Shown piece by piece: positions 21,640-33,542 of a DNA stretch of 64,000 nt. Below the pieces are notes generated by a model, which worked only from the letters and a program-made list of their open reading frames with translations, made no database searches and was not told the DNA's origin. The translations under genes and the position numbers were made by a program. Origin of the DNA: Benincasa hispida (Eukaryota > Streptophyta > Magnoliopsida > Cucurbitales > Cucurbitaceae); the NCBI RefSeq assembly GCF_009727055.1, contig NC_052351.1, positions 57,891,285-57,955,284 of the forward strand, in the 5' to 3' direction. Every line of letters begins with the position of its first letter. Positions within the stretch are counted from its first letter, which is position 1.

Positions 21640-22937
21640 TTGGCTATGGAGAAAGTCCATGTCGTGATGAAATCTAACTCTAGTTTTAAATCCCTGAATC
21701 TAAATGAAAGAGGGGCAGCAAGACTTAAACCATCCTTAGAAGAGCCCCCTATCTTAGAGTTAAAGGCTTTACCAGCGCACCTTAAGTATGCATACTTAGG
21801 CGATAATGACACTTTACCCGTCATTATCTCTGTCGCATTAAAAGCGGAGGATGAGGTGGCCATTTTGAAAAAGTATACAAAGGCCATTGGTTGGACTCTA
21901 TCCGACATTTGAGGGATCAGTCGTTCGTATTGCATGCATAAAATAAGGCTAGAGGAAGGAAAAAAGGCATCATTGAAAGGTAGCATAGGCTAAACCCAAC
22001 GAAACGTGAAGTAGTAAAGAAAGAGATAACTAAATGGCTTGATCTTGTGTAATTTACCTAATCTGATAGCAACTAGGTAAGCCCTAATTCAATGAGTGCC
22101 TAAAAAAGAAGGTATAACGGTTGTGACCAACAGCAAAAATGAATTAATCCCCACTAGAACAATTATCGGATGGAGGATCTGTATGGATTTTATGGCAATC
22201 TGAACCAGGAAACTAAGAAGGATCATTTCCCTTTCCCTTTCGTTTAGATGTTAGATACATTTGTAGAGAATGGATTTTTCTATTTTCTGGGCGGATATTA
22301 CAGTTATAACCAGATCGCGATAGCACCTGAGGACCAAGAAAAGACTAGATTCAGGTGCCCTTTTGGCGCCTTCGCTTTTCGTCACTTGCCCTTTGGGCTC
22401 TGCAATGCGCTTAGGACCTTTCAGAGATGTATGATGGCTATACTTTCAAACTTTCTAGAAGAGCCCATGGAGATCCTTATGGATGAGTTTTTCGTCTTTA
22501 GTAATTCATATGATGATTGCTTATCCAACTTGAAAAACGTATTGAAGAGATGTGAAGAGACTAACCTTGTCCTCATTTGGGGAAAAATCCATTTTATGGT
22601 TACTGAGGGCATTATGTTAGGGCACAAAATTTCCAAGGCTAGTTTAGAAGTTGATCAAGCCAAGATTGACGCAAAAGTCAAAACGTTAAGAAGTTTTCTG
22701 GGGCATGTAGGATTTTTTCGGAGATTCATCAAAAGTTTCTCCCAAATAGCCAGGCCTTTGAGTGCACTCTTAGAAGCCGACATGCCTTATATCTTTGATG
22801 ATGCTTGCACTCATTCGTTAAACACGTTGAGGAATGCACTTATATCTGCGCCTATCTTGGTGGTGCAAGATTGGCCACTGCCTTTTGAGTTGATGTGTGA
22901 TACAAGTAATTACGTGGTAGAAGCTGTGTTTGGTTAA
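21640..22937 (+). pseudogene. Athila-A reverse transcriptase, active site altered
   Basis: The RT leader (LEELKALPAHLKYAYLG-type block and KAIGWTLSDI, then TGA) is followed by a 229-codon open stretch from 22,248: TRFRCPFGAFAFRHLPFGLCNA is the fingers/palm block of Ty3 RT. The first catalytic Asp is lost (FYFLGGYYSYNQI where the family has LDGY-GYNQI). The second motif reads ILMDEFFVFS instead of (Y/F)-x-DD, so one Asp is Glu. The thumb/connection, SFLGHVGFFRRFIKSFSQIARPLS, is well kept. The enzyme copied RNA to DNA; this copy is inactive. Confidence 0.9.
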
Positions 22938-23262
22938 CACAAAGATGGAATCTTGCATCAAATCTTCTATGTCAGTAAAACCTTGAATGATTCCCAAGAG
23001 AATTATGCCAGTAAAACCTTGTCATTGCCTTTTCATAGTGTTTGCGATCGATAAATTCAGACAATATTTGGTAGGATCAAAGGTAGTGGTTTATATTTAT
23101 CATTCTGCGATCAAATATCTAATGGGAAAGAAGGATGCAAAATCAAAACTAATCATATGGGTGTTATTGCTTCAAGACTTTGACCTGGAGATTCGAGATA
23201 AAAAAGGGATTGAAAATCAAATGGCTTACCACTTGTCACGACTAGAGAATGAAGAGATTTAG
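22938..23262 (+). pseudogene. Athila-A RNase H remnant
   Basis: After a TAA (22,935-22,937) the RNase H domain continues as [14 protein letters not shown] and, in another frame, [22 protein letters not shown] (family: FR-YL-GSKVI-YTDH-A-KYL, with D changed to H), then [22 protein letters not shown] sequence and HLSRLENEE. The part between VSKTLN and FAIDKFR contains a short duplication (CCAGTAAAACCTTG twice). Confidence 0.8.
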
Positions 23263-23801
23263 AGAAAATAGAAGGAGATTGAAGAGATTCAGAGAAAAAA
23301 GAAGGAGATTGAAGACTACTTCCTTGATGATAAGGTCATGAGTTTCAGCGACAAAGAACCATGGTATGCGAACATTGTCAATTATTTGGATTACGCTCAC
23401 CGGAAGACTATACCTATCAATAGAAAAAAAAAGCTTATGCATGAGGCTAAATTTTATTAATTGGATGATCTGTTATTATACAGACTTGGACCCGGTCATA
23501 TTTTGAGAAGATGTGTTCCTGAGATAGAAGTTCAATGCATCCTTTAGCAATGTCACGAGTCCCCTTATGGTGGACATTTTGAGGGCAGAAGACTTCTACT
23601 AAGGTTCTCCAATGCGGCTACTTTTGGCACACTTTGTTCAAAGATGCTTGCGCCCATGTTGTTAGTTGCGATCTGTGTGAAAGAACAGGCAACATATCAA
23701 ATGAAAATGAGATGCCATTGACTTCCATCCTGGAAGTAGAGTTGTTTGATGTCTAGGGCAATGACTTCATGAGTCCCTTCCTAGCTTCTTCTGGTCATCA
23801 T
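23263..23801 (+). pseudogene. Athila-A integrase zinc-binding part and start of core
   Basis: YLDYAHRKTIP and LLLYRLGPGHILRRCVPE lead to QCHESPYGGHFEG, the HH half of the integrase zinc finger. The Cys half is visible in another frame (CDLCERTGNI-like). GNDFMSPFLASSGH is the start of the catalytic core with the first Asp. A short direct duplication (GAAGAGATT-AGAGAAAA) sits at 23,250-23,312. The sequence breaks exactly at GGTCATCA, where a solo LTR is inserted. Confidence 0.85.
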
Positions 23802-25681
23802 TGATGGAGTTGACAATCAAAAAATGGAAGCTATTACGGATCTCAACACTCTAACTACATCAATTTTAATGGAAAGGCATGCATTTTCACTAGAAAACCA
23901 GAAATGGGGTTTATGAAATACAACTTTTTTAGAATCCACCAATTTGCTTGATTCCTTTCTGATTTCTTCTTCAATCTCAGAAGTAGACCACCACCAAAGT
24001 CTTCTCTACTATCCTCGGGCCATAGATTGAGTGGTGGAACTCAAATATGAGATCAATTTGATATGGGGTTTAAGGGTTGAATAAGAAAGAAAATAGTTTT
24101 CCTTTTTTGTAGATTTTCAATCTTATCTGAAACACTCGATATATATCACCAAACCGTGCAGTAGAGTTTAGATTTGAAGTTGCCACTTGAAAATTCTATT
24201 AATGGAAGTGGCATGAGGTGTAATTAATGAAAATTATGGGATAAACCCACTTTCCATTTTAATTTCCACTTTTTGATTTATAAAATTTAATTTAATTTCA
24301 AAATTAAAACTGATTTCTAAAACAATTTTAACTAAATAAAATTTATTATATTCAATTTCATAAATCAAAATTTAATTTAATCAATTTCATAAATCAAAAT
24401 TTAATTTAATCAATTTCATAATTTTTGAATTTCATAAATTCAAAATTGAATAAAATAATTTGGAAAATTAATTTAATTTAATATCAAATATTAAATTAAT
24501 AAAACACCTCATCAAAAATTTAAATCATATTTAAATACTATCAACTCTAAAAAATTGTAATGTTAAATTCATTAGTTAAACATTAATTATATCAAAATTA
24601 TTTTTAAACCCTAAACTGAGTTTGAACATTTCAAAAACTCTCAACACGCTATTCTATGGTTTAATCCCTTTACAAGCTAGTAGAGGGACCTAATGGGCCT
24701 ACAGATCATGAACTCCAACGATTTGAGATTAATTGGCTTAACTCTTTAAATAGAATTAATCACTATTCGTCAACTACAGAGACATGCCATTATAACTTAG
24801 TAGTTGCACTCTCCTCACTGTAGATATATTTTTGTCCACTTGATTTAATCATCAGTAAGTTGATCCTTCACAGGTTGTTCGTATTTACAACTAGGTGAAA
24901 ATTACCATTCTACCCCTGTAATACATCTCGTTCCTTAAGTCTCCACCGATCCTCCATTGAATAATTGGTTTATGGTTCAACCAATAAACCAAATCCTTCT
25001 CTATCATGAGAGGGCAGGTCCTTTTTATTCAAGACTAGAAATCAGTACTTAAGGGAATAACCTAATTGTTAATCCTAAAGATGGGTAAGAGTGAATTTCA
25101 TCATGCAGAACTATGTCCCCAGCTATCTATATGGTTTTACCCCTAAAATGGGAGGCTTATTGAGTGGTGATTTTGAATACTCTCACCTATGCAGATTAAA
25201 AGATAATCCCAAATAAATAGGAGTTCGTAGTTAGTTCAAGGTTAAGATCGAGTTACCTTAGATCGTTAATTTGAAATAGTCAGTTTTAAGAGTAAAAGGT
25301 TATTATAAAGCAAAGTGACTATTTCATGGTCCGGTCTTATGCAAACGATGCCCTTACTCGCATGTCTTCACATGAACGACGTTAGGATCATATCGTTTGT
25401 ATCAAGACAAAGTGGGTCGTATCCATAGTGTCCCTAGGATAAGGTGTCCAACCTCATCCATATACTTATAGACCTTTGTGGCTATATACTAAAACTTGAT
25501 CATCTTTTTTATCTCTACATAAAGCTTAAGTATTCATGTTATAGCCATGAGTTTGTTTATTGGATTTGTAAATAAATGCAGTTCAATAACACTTCTTTTG
25601 AATGAAGTCTCAATAATACCTTTGTTGTGGATAAAATATGTTTAATGTTTACAAACTGCAAGTTTTAGGACATTCCCAACA
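23802..25681 (-). mobile_element. Solo copia LTR inserted in the Athila-A integrase (1,880 bp)
   Basis: On the minus strand it begins TGTTGGGAATGTCC and ends CAACTCCATCA. It is flanked by ATCAT (23,797-23,801) and ATCAG (25,682-25,686), a one-mismatch 5-bp target duplication, and the integrase reading continues on both sides (SGH before, QYILLPVDYVSKW-like after). There is no internal region, so it is a solo LTR left by LTR-LTR recombination. Confidence 0.9.
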
Positions 25682-25686
25682 ATCAG

Positions 25687-26083
25687 TACATCCTGTTGCC
25701 AGTCGATTATGTCTCCAAATGGGTGGAGGAAATCTCTTATCCTAAGAATGATGTGGCCATGACCAAGTTTTTAATGAAAAACATCTTTTCCCACATCAGG
25801 ATGCCCCATACATTTATAAGTGATGAAGGTATGCAATTCATTAATTGCATCATTTCCAACTTGCTAACAAAATTTAATATGAAACACAGGGTCACAACCG
25901 CATATCATCCGCAGAACAATGACCAAGCGAAAATGTCCAATAGGGAGAAAAAATCCATATTAGAGAAGGTGGTAAACACTTCTCGAAAGGATAGGACACA
26001 GAGATTGGATGAGGCTCTCTATGCTTACAGAACCGCGTACAAGATGTCACTCGACATGCCTCCCATGCGTTGGTATTTGGGAC
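25687..26083 (+). pseudogene. Athila-A integrase core, second part
   Basis: VDYVSKWVEEISYPKNDV, MPHTFISDEGMQFIN (second catalytic Asp) and VTTAYHPQNNDQAKMSNRE. The third catalytic residue is Lys (AAA at about 25,930) where the family has Glu in the block GQAE-SNRE. It continues to LDEALYAYRTAYK and is cut by the copia-C LTR at 26,084. The rest of the integrase and the 3' LTR of Athila-A are not present in the window. Confidence 0.9.
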
Positions 26084-28567
26084 TGTTGGGGTTGATGCCC
26101 TAAATCTCGTAGGGTTCTGTAGTTTGTAAATATTTGTATGAACAAACACTTTGTAATTTATAATATATGATATTTTATTCACTTCAGTCTATGAAATATG
26201 AGATATTTTAGTTGTATTAACCACATAAACTAAGATCCATGGTTATCGTTGTAACTTAACCATGTATGTGGAGATATACAAGTGGATCGTGCTTTAAGTG
26301 ATAACCTAAATGGTCTGTAGTATATGGATAAAGGAGGGATACCTTATCCTGGTGACACTACGAATGCAGCCCGCTTTGTAGCTATTACAAATGTTTTAAA
26401 GTACTACAAATGATCTGATCCTGATCATTCGTATATTAGACATGCGAGCGGGGATACTCTATACAAAGGATTTTGTATAAGACCGGACCACGAAATGTTT
26501 AGTCTCGTTATATAACACCGTTCATAATTAAAACTTTCATTTCACTAGGTTGACAATAGGTAACATGACCTTAATCTTGAGTGAGTTGTGAACTCCTGCC
26601 TATGAGGGCGGTCCTTTGATTTGCATGGGTGAGAGTGGTCAGATTGCCGACTCAATAAGCCTACTATTTTTGGGATTCGTCTAATTAGGGAGCTGGGAAC
26701 TCAGGTACACAATATGGAATTCACTCCTTCTACAAAGTAGGGGTAAGTAGATAAATTTCTCCCTTAAGAGCTAATTTCAGGGCTTGAACAATGTGGCGCT
26801 ACACCTTCTCTTGGCCCGAGAAGGGTTTAGTCATAGTAGGACTATGATTTGTTGTTCCTTGTAGGAATCAGTGGTACTTAAGGAGTTAGATGTAACACTA
26901 GGGGCAAAATGGTAAATTGGCCCAACTATACTTACGAACGATTTGTGGAGGGTCATCGTATTGTTGATTGGTTAAATCCAATGGACACAGAAATATATCT
27001 GTAGTGCAAAGAGTGCACCTGTTGGTCTTTAGTGGAGTTTCCGGCAGTTACGGATGTTGGATGTCGTGATTAAAGAGTTTAGTCAGTTATTCACGTACCA
27101 TTGGAGCTTCAAGTTACAAGTCCATAAGGTCCCCTTGGTAGCTCAATGGATTCAAGTTGAGAATTAATTTTTGGGTTTGTTTGAAATGTTCAAATTAACA
27201 AGAGAAAATTTGATTATATATGATATAATTCAATTAATTCAATTATATATGATACAATTGTTAGCCGACTTAACAAGCTTACCATTTCTTGGACTTGTCC
27301 GAGTAGGGAGCTGGAAACAAAACTACACAAGATGGAATTCACTCCATTCTCAACCTTAATAGATAAAATTTCTCCCTTAATAGCTTATTTCGTGTCTTGA
27401 ACATTGAGGCCTCAACCTCTCACTAACCCAAGAGGTGTTAATTTATAGTTGGACTATCAACAGTTTGTTCCTTAGAGGAATCAGTGGTATTTAAGAAATT
27501 AGATGTAACTACAGGGGTAAAACGATATTTTGACCTAGCTATAGTTATGCGTAATTTGTAAACGGTCAACTCACTGTTGGTTAGTTATATCCGTGGACAC
27601 AAAAATAAATCTAAAGTGCGAAGAGTGCAGCTATCGGTCTTTAGTGAAATGATTGATAGTTAATGTTTGATTAATTTAATTAAATAGTTTAATTAATTAA
27701 TCTTATATCATTAGAGCTTCTAATCTGTAGTTCCATAAGGTCTCCTTGTTAGCTCACTAAAGGATATATAAGAGAAATGGTTTGAATTGTTCAAATCAAT
27801 TGCATATTAATGAGATTAATATAATATGATTAATTATAGATGTGATCAGAAAAAAAAATATTTGAATAAGATTCAATATTAAAGAGATGTATATATATAA
27901 ATATGTGATCATTATATGTTGATTAATTCTATATTAAATATGATTTAATATTGTCGTTTAATTGATTAATTAATGGTTAATTAATTAATCTTTGAGAAGT
28001 AGAGATAAATAAACATGCTATGTTTATTTACTTATTAATTAAATGTATATTAAATTGGATTTAATATATATAGTTATTTGATTATTGGACTAATTAATTA
28101 AATAAAATTTATTTAATTAAATTAGAACTAGAGTATGAATAGAAAAGACTAGGAGAAGAGGGTCACCCTTCCTCTTTATAAATAGGTCTTCATGGCACAT
28201 GTTTGTGACACAGTTGAATTGAGAATTATTAATCGTAGTCTTCTACTACTTCTCTCAAAATCTCTCTTCTTTTCTCTACTACTTCTTATTTCTCTTCCAA
28301 ATCTTGGTGACTACACATCCAATTCTTGGGATCCTAGAGAATAACAAGATTTCACTCATGGTGGTGTCCCTTGATCATTGAAGAGACATTCAGGAGAAGA
28401 CGCGGAGGTAAGTTTTAGCTCTTTCCCTCTTTTCTTCAATTAAATGCATGCTAATATTGATTGTTTATCTATTATGTTATCATTTTTATACCATATTTTG
28501 TTTATGTAAAATCGAAAACAAAATTGCAAGGCGACCACACGCTTCCGCTTGGGATTCGATCTCTTCA
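26084..28567 (+). mobile_element. Chimeric copia LTR of copia-C
   Basis: Starts TGTTGGGGTTGATGCCC and ends TCTCTTCA before a primer site, but at 2,484 bp it is far longer than the partner LTR (1,443 bp). From about 27,250 the sequence restarts at a position already passed: GCCGACTTAACAAGC...GGGAGCTGG repeats 26,645-26,710 in diverged form. The simplest reading is the 5' 1.17 kb of one LTR joined to the 3' 1.3 kb of another related LTR. The left flank is GGGAC within the Athila-A integrase; no matching right duplication was found. Confidence 0.75.
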
Positions 28568-28569
28568 AT

Positions 28570-28581
28570 GGGTATCAGAGC
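28570..28581 (+). other. Primer-binding site of copia-C
   Basis: GGGTATCAGAGC, two bases after the LTR end: the initiator tRNA-Met site with the first T changed to G. Confidence 0.85.
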
Positions 28582-31036
28582 TGGATTTATGCAATTTTGA
28601 ATTTTTGATTTTTTTAGAAACAAAATCAAAATAGAATGGTGGGTTACTTTTAAAATATATACATGAGATGTATGTGATTTTAATTGTGGTTTGCGGGTTG
28701 ACTGTTTAGGCTTTTGGCATTTAGATATACAGTTTTAATTGTTGAGATCAATGTACAACCCAATGTTTATATTTTTTTCTTACTATGAAATCGAGTCTGT
28801 AAGTCAGTGTCTCTCATGGAAAAAAGTTGCTGTGAAAAGAACCCAGGAAAACAAAGGCAAAACAAGACAAAACGAAGAGAAACAATGTAGTGCAGTTCGG
28901 TTTTTCAAGGACAACTTTTACAAATTTGTCCATAACTAGATTTCTAACTGTTGGATCGTGCTGAAATTTTGTCAGTATGTCCAGGACACCTAGGCTCTTG
29001 TTTTGACCGGTTAGATCGTCGTGTTGATTCTTGGTTTGTCTTCCGTCGTCACTGAACAGAAACAGTTGTTTTGTCTTTTTCCTTTTCCTTTTAGGATTTT
29101 CTAAAATCTAGGGTTTTAGATTTTATTTATTTTCTTGGAATGCCAATAGCTGGTCAACTTTTCTATTTTATTAATTTAACTATGCATGAGATGTATGATT
29201 TAAATTATTTTTTAATGGTGCATAAAATATGTCATTTAGATTCAAAATCCCACCTTAGGAAAAAAATGTTTGTGCATCATGTCAAAATGTACGTGTTATA
29301 TTTTGGGATGCATGAGTAAATTAGCATGCTCATGCATCTTAGTATAAGTGTTATATTATTTTAGATGTATGGCACATTGAGCATGTTCATTCATCATACT
29401 AGATTATAATTGTTATAAAGTAAGATGACATGATGGATATGTGTGCTTAATAATTGTAAGATATAAGTGCTATATTTTTCAATTAAAATAAATTTTGTAT
29501 TGAGCAAGACATTACTTAGATAAATATAAATGTTATATTTAATCAATGTATTTGAATGCAATTATAGATTTTAGTTTTCATTATTTTATAATGGTTATAA
29601 ATACATTGAAATTAGAATTAAAAGCTATAATAAAGAGTTGCATGCAAACATAGGTCCAATTTAATTTTAAATGGTTTAAAATTAATTCACCTAGACTTGT
29701 ATTAAACGTTTCTAATGAGATTAGAAATAAGTTAATCTTCTAATTCATTTTAATAGGATTAAAATGAATTTCAGTAAGAGGTTAAATTTATAAAATAATT
29801 ATAAGGGACCTTTGTTTAAGGAAAGTTCTATCTAGGCTGAGGAATTTAAGCTAACAGAAACAGAATACCTCTATTTGGGAACCGACCTGAAAGGTGAATT
29901 GAGCAAATATTTTATAAGCATGCAATAAGTGATTGACTTCATTAAAAAGTTTAATAAATTAAGTCACATATTGTTGAAATATTCAATATAAGCGTTATAC
30001 TGAACAAATTAACAAAGGCTAGTTAGAATTAATTAGCTATTTTTTACTAAGTTAATAAATCCATTTTTGTAAAATACTCAGTAGGAGAAAAAAGATATAT
30101 ATGATATGTCAATTTTTTTACTCACGTTCTCCATAAAAAATTACACCGTGAGACTCATGTAGTGTCTCAAGGTGCCTTGGGAGCGTCCCCTTTCGGATAG
30201 TGTTTGCATGTGTCAATATCAAGATGAATGCAAAGAGTGTTTATAGTAAGTGGGAGAAGGATATGTGTCAACGTATGCAATGGTCTCCTTCATTGGTTTG
30301 CATCATGAGACCTTCCTGCACGGCTTCGAGGTGTCCTAGGAGCATCCCCCTTCGGATAGTTTGTGCATTAGGTCAATATCAAGGGCAAATTTCAGAAATG
30401 GTTTTTGAATAGGACTACTTTAGTTTTTGCTCAATCGATTTTTCCCATTGGTTGTCTCGTTAGGAAGGAACTCTAGGGTCTAAAATGAAGGGTCACACTT
30501 ACAAAAATTGTTAAGAAAGTTAATGATTTCTTGACCAAATCAATGGTGACTAATCGTTATAGGAATAGGAGTTATTCTAGTGTAACGATTGGTTAAGAAG
30601 TATCTCAACTCAGGGAATAGGTGACTGACCACCCTTTGGTGGCTTTTGTCCTTAATTACTGAAGCATCATTGCAAAATGGAATATTGTTGGGTTCATTAT
30701 TAGTTTTTGCTAAACTGATTGGATTAAAATGATTTTTTGCATAAGTGTCTAAAATAAGTAACTTTTTTTGTATCAACAAAAATGACTAGCACTTCAATGA
30801 ACCTTCTTAATGATGAAATATTGATCGAATCAATTACACAACTTTGAAATAATCGATTATAACTATGTTTGTGGTTACGACCTTAACTTCGTCTTGATTG
30901 AGGAATGTACTCTAAATCCAATCCTTGAGGAATGTCCTCTAGTTCCAACCTTTGTCCATTCCAATTCATTCGTTTCCTCTAGTTCTAACCTTTGTCCATT
31001 CCAATTCATTCGTTTATCGTTATATTAGATTCTTTA
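28582..31036 (+). mobile_element. copia-C leader and gag scrap; gag-pol deleted
   Basis: About 2.4 kb of copia leader follows (same order of landmarks as in copia-D and copia-E: the GCATGAGATGTATG phrase near 29,182, the AAGGTGCC-type cassettes at 30,170-30,340, and the TTGCTCAATCGATTTTTCCC segment near 30,430). The start of gag is near 30,781 (ATGACTAGCACTTC). In broken frames it recalls the VLTEDCP block (ATTGAGGAATGT). The 3' LTR follows within 250 bp, so nearly all of gag and the whole of pol are missing. Confidence 0.7.
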
Positions 31037-32479
31037 TGTTGAATTTAATGCCCTAAATTGAGTGTATCTTGTAGTTTGTAAAGACAAATTATATATCTAA
31101 TAAAATAAAAGGTATTTTATTAATATTTAGAATGCATTAAATCAATCCAATAAACAAAGTTCCAAGGTTATTTTATGAAACTTAAACACGTATGTGGTGA
31201 CATACAAGTGGATCACGTTTAAGGCTGGGTACCTTATTCTTGTGACACTACAAATACGACCTACTTTGTTGATGTTACAATTGTTGTAAAGTGCTACAAA
31301 TGATATGATCCTGATTGTTCATGTGAAGACATGCGAGCGGGGGTATTCTATACAAAGAGTTTGTATAAGAACGGACTGTGAAATGAATAGTCCCTTTATA
31401 TAACATTATTACTAGAAGAGACTTACATTTCACTAGGATGACCAGGTTTCACCTTTATCCCGATTGAGTTGTGAACTCTTGTCTATGAAGGCAATCTGAA
31501 GAGTGAAACTATCGATTTTTAGTGGCGCGATCGGTAGTTAATGAAAATTAATTAATTTAATTAAAAAGTTTAATTAATTAATCTTATATCATTGAAGCTT
31601 ATAATCTATGGATCCATAAGGTCTTCTTGTTAGCTCAAAATGATATATAAGAGAAATGGTTTGAATTGTTCAAATCAATTGCATATTAATGAGATTAATA
31701 TAATATGGTTAATTATAGATGTGATCTATACTTAAGAGAGAAAAATATTTGAATAAGATTCTAATATGAAAGAGATGTATACATATAAATAAGTGATAAT
31801 TATATGTTGATTAATTCTATTAAATATGATTTAATATAGTCGTTTAATTGATTAATTAATGGCTAGTTATTTAATTAATTAATCTTTGAGAAATAGAGAT
31901 AAATAAACATGTGATGTTTATTTATTTATTAATTAATTATATATATTAAATTGGATTTAATATATATGGTTATTTAATTGTTGGGCTAATAAAAGTTATT
32001 TAATTTAATTAGAACTATAGTAGGAATATGAAAGACTAGGAGAAGGGGGTCACCCCTCATCTCTATAAATAGGTCTTCATGGCCCATGTTTGTGACATGA
32101 ATTGGGAATTATGAATCCTAGTCTCCTACTACTTCTCTCAAAATCTCTCCTTTTTTCTCTATTACTTCTTCTTCCTCTTCTAAGTCTTGGAGACCACACA
32201 TCCAAATCATGGAATCCTAGAGAATAACATGGTTTCACTTACGGTGATGTCCCTTGATCATGGAAGAGACGTTTTGGAGAAGATGCGGATGGAATCGTAA
32301 AGAATTTGGGAATCTACAAATGTAAGGTTTAGCTCTTCCCTCTCTTCTTCTCTTAAATACATGCTAATCTTGATTTTTATCCATTGTGTTATTTATTCTA
32401 TACCATATTTTGTTTATGTAAAATCCAAAACAAAATTGCAAGACGATCACACACTTCCGCTTGGGATTCAATCCCTTCA
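31037..32479 (+). mobile_element. 3' LTR of copia-C (1,443 bp)
   Basis: Begins TGTTGAATTTAATGCCC and ends CAATCCCTTCA, both parallel to the LTR at 26,084-28,567. Near 31,500 it lacks several hundred bases present in the other LTR. There is no target duplication on the right (CACTC versus GGGAC on the left), in keeping with recombination between different copies. Confidence 0.8.
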
Positions 32480-32773
32480 CACTCAAATACTTGAGTGGTC
32501 CGTCTCCCAATATAGCGACTCTTCTTCTTCCAACGCATGGGTATGTGTTGGTCTAACTCTAATGCCCCAATTCAAGTACCCCAATTTCGAGTCCACAAAG
32601 TTGGTTTTAAAATATTCATTCAATAGATAAACCCAAAACTTCACTATCAAACAAAAATTTAAACAAGAACATAAAGGAAGCATGATATACAAAAAGCAAA
32701 AAGAAAGCAGGAAAAGTGAAGCGCCCCTTGAATATGTATCTGATTGCATGCAAGGATGACTTCGATGCAAGCT
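32480..32773 (-). mobile_element. Athila-B 3' untranslated remnant
   Basis: The stretch between the copia-C LTR end and the integrase stop codon of Athila-B. No coding content on either strand beyond shadows. It should contain the start of the 3' untranslated region; the 3' LTR of Athila-B is missing. Confidence 0.5.
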
Positions 32774-33542
32774 TCAAGCAAGCTCGCGTGGGTCAATGGA
32801 TGTTTTACAACGTTCCGCATTCCCTTCAAAGTATGGCTTGACTCTTTGCCCATTTACTTTGGAGGCATTTGTTCCATCTTCTCGAGTAAGTTCCACGGCT
32901 TCACGAGGAAAGATTTCCTTGATAATATATCCAAACCACCTAGATTGTAGTTTTCCTAGAAACAATTACAAACGTGAGTTAAATAAGAAAACTTTTTTAC
33001 CAACAAAAAGTTCTTTCTTACTGGTGCGTTGGTCATGCCAACACTTGGTCTTTTCCTTGTATATCTTTGCATTTTCATATGCGTTCAGCCCATTCGTCTA
33101 ACTCATTTAGTTGCAGCTTTTGATGTTCTCCAGTGTCTTCCAGGTCTAGGTTCAACTTCTTTACTACCCGGTATGCTTTGTGCACCAATTCTAACGGCAA
33201 GTGGCATGTTTTCCTAAGCACTAAGGCATATAGAGAAATTTGTATTGGCGTTTTGAATGCGGTCTGGTATGCCCATAGTGCTTCACCAAGTTTCTACGGC
33301 CAATCCCTTGTTTACACATTGACTATTTTCTCCAAAATTGTCTTGATTTCTCTTTTTGACATTTCAACTTGCCTGTTTGTTTGTGGGGACTAGACGGTGG
33401 CCACATTGTGCCTAAAATTTTATTTTGCAAGTAACTTAGAAATAATATGGTTTATAAAATATGTACCTTCATCACTGATTAATGCCCTTGGTGTTCCAAA
33501 GCGTGTGAAGACGTACTTTGTCAGGAATTTTGAAACAGTCAC
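32774..33542 (-). pseudogene. Athila-B integrase, second half of core and C-terminus
   Basis: Reading leftwards from the solo LTR: SKFLTKYVFTRFGTPRALI, then SDEGTYF (second catalytic Asp), a frameshifted HPQTNGQAE-type block where the Glu codon (GAA) is still present, then [31 protein letters not shown] and the C-terminal KLQSRWFGYIIKEIFPREAVEL. It ends VNGQRVKPYFEGNAERCKTS before TAG, typical of Athila. Several frameshifts and stops are present. It lies in opposite orientation to Athila-A. Confidence 0.9.

Noticed and set aside
21516..21986. 156-codon frame on the minus strand
   Set aside because: It is the antisense shadow of the Athila-A RT leader, whose plus-strand translation matches the family.
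32361..33393. Several plus-strand frames of 60-100 codons
   Set aside because: They are shadows of the copia-C LTR end and the Athila-B integrase C-terminus, which is coded on the minus strand.
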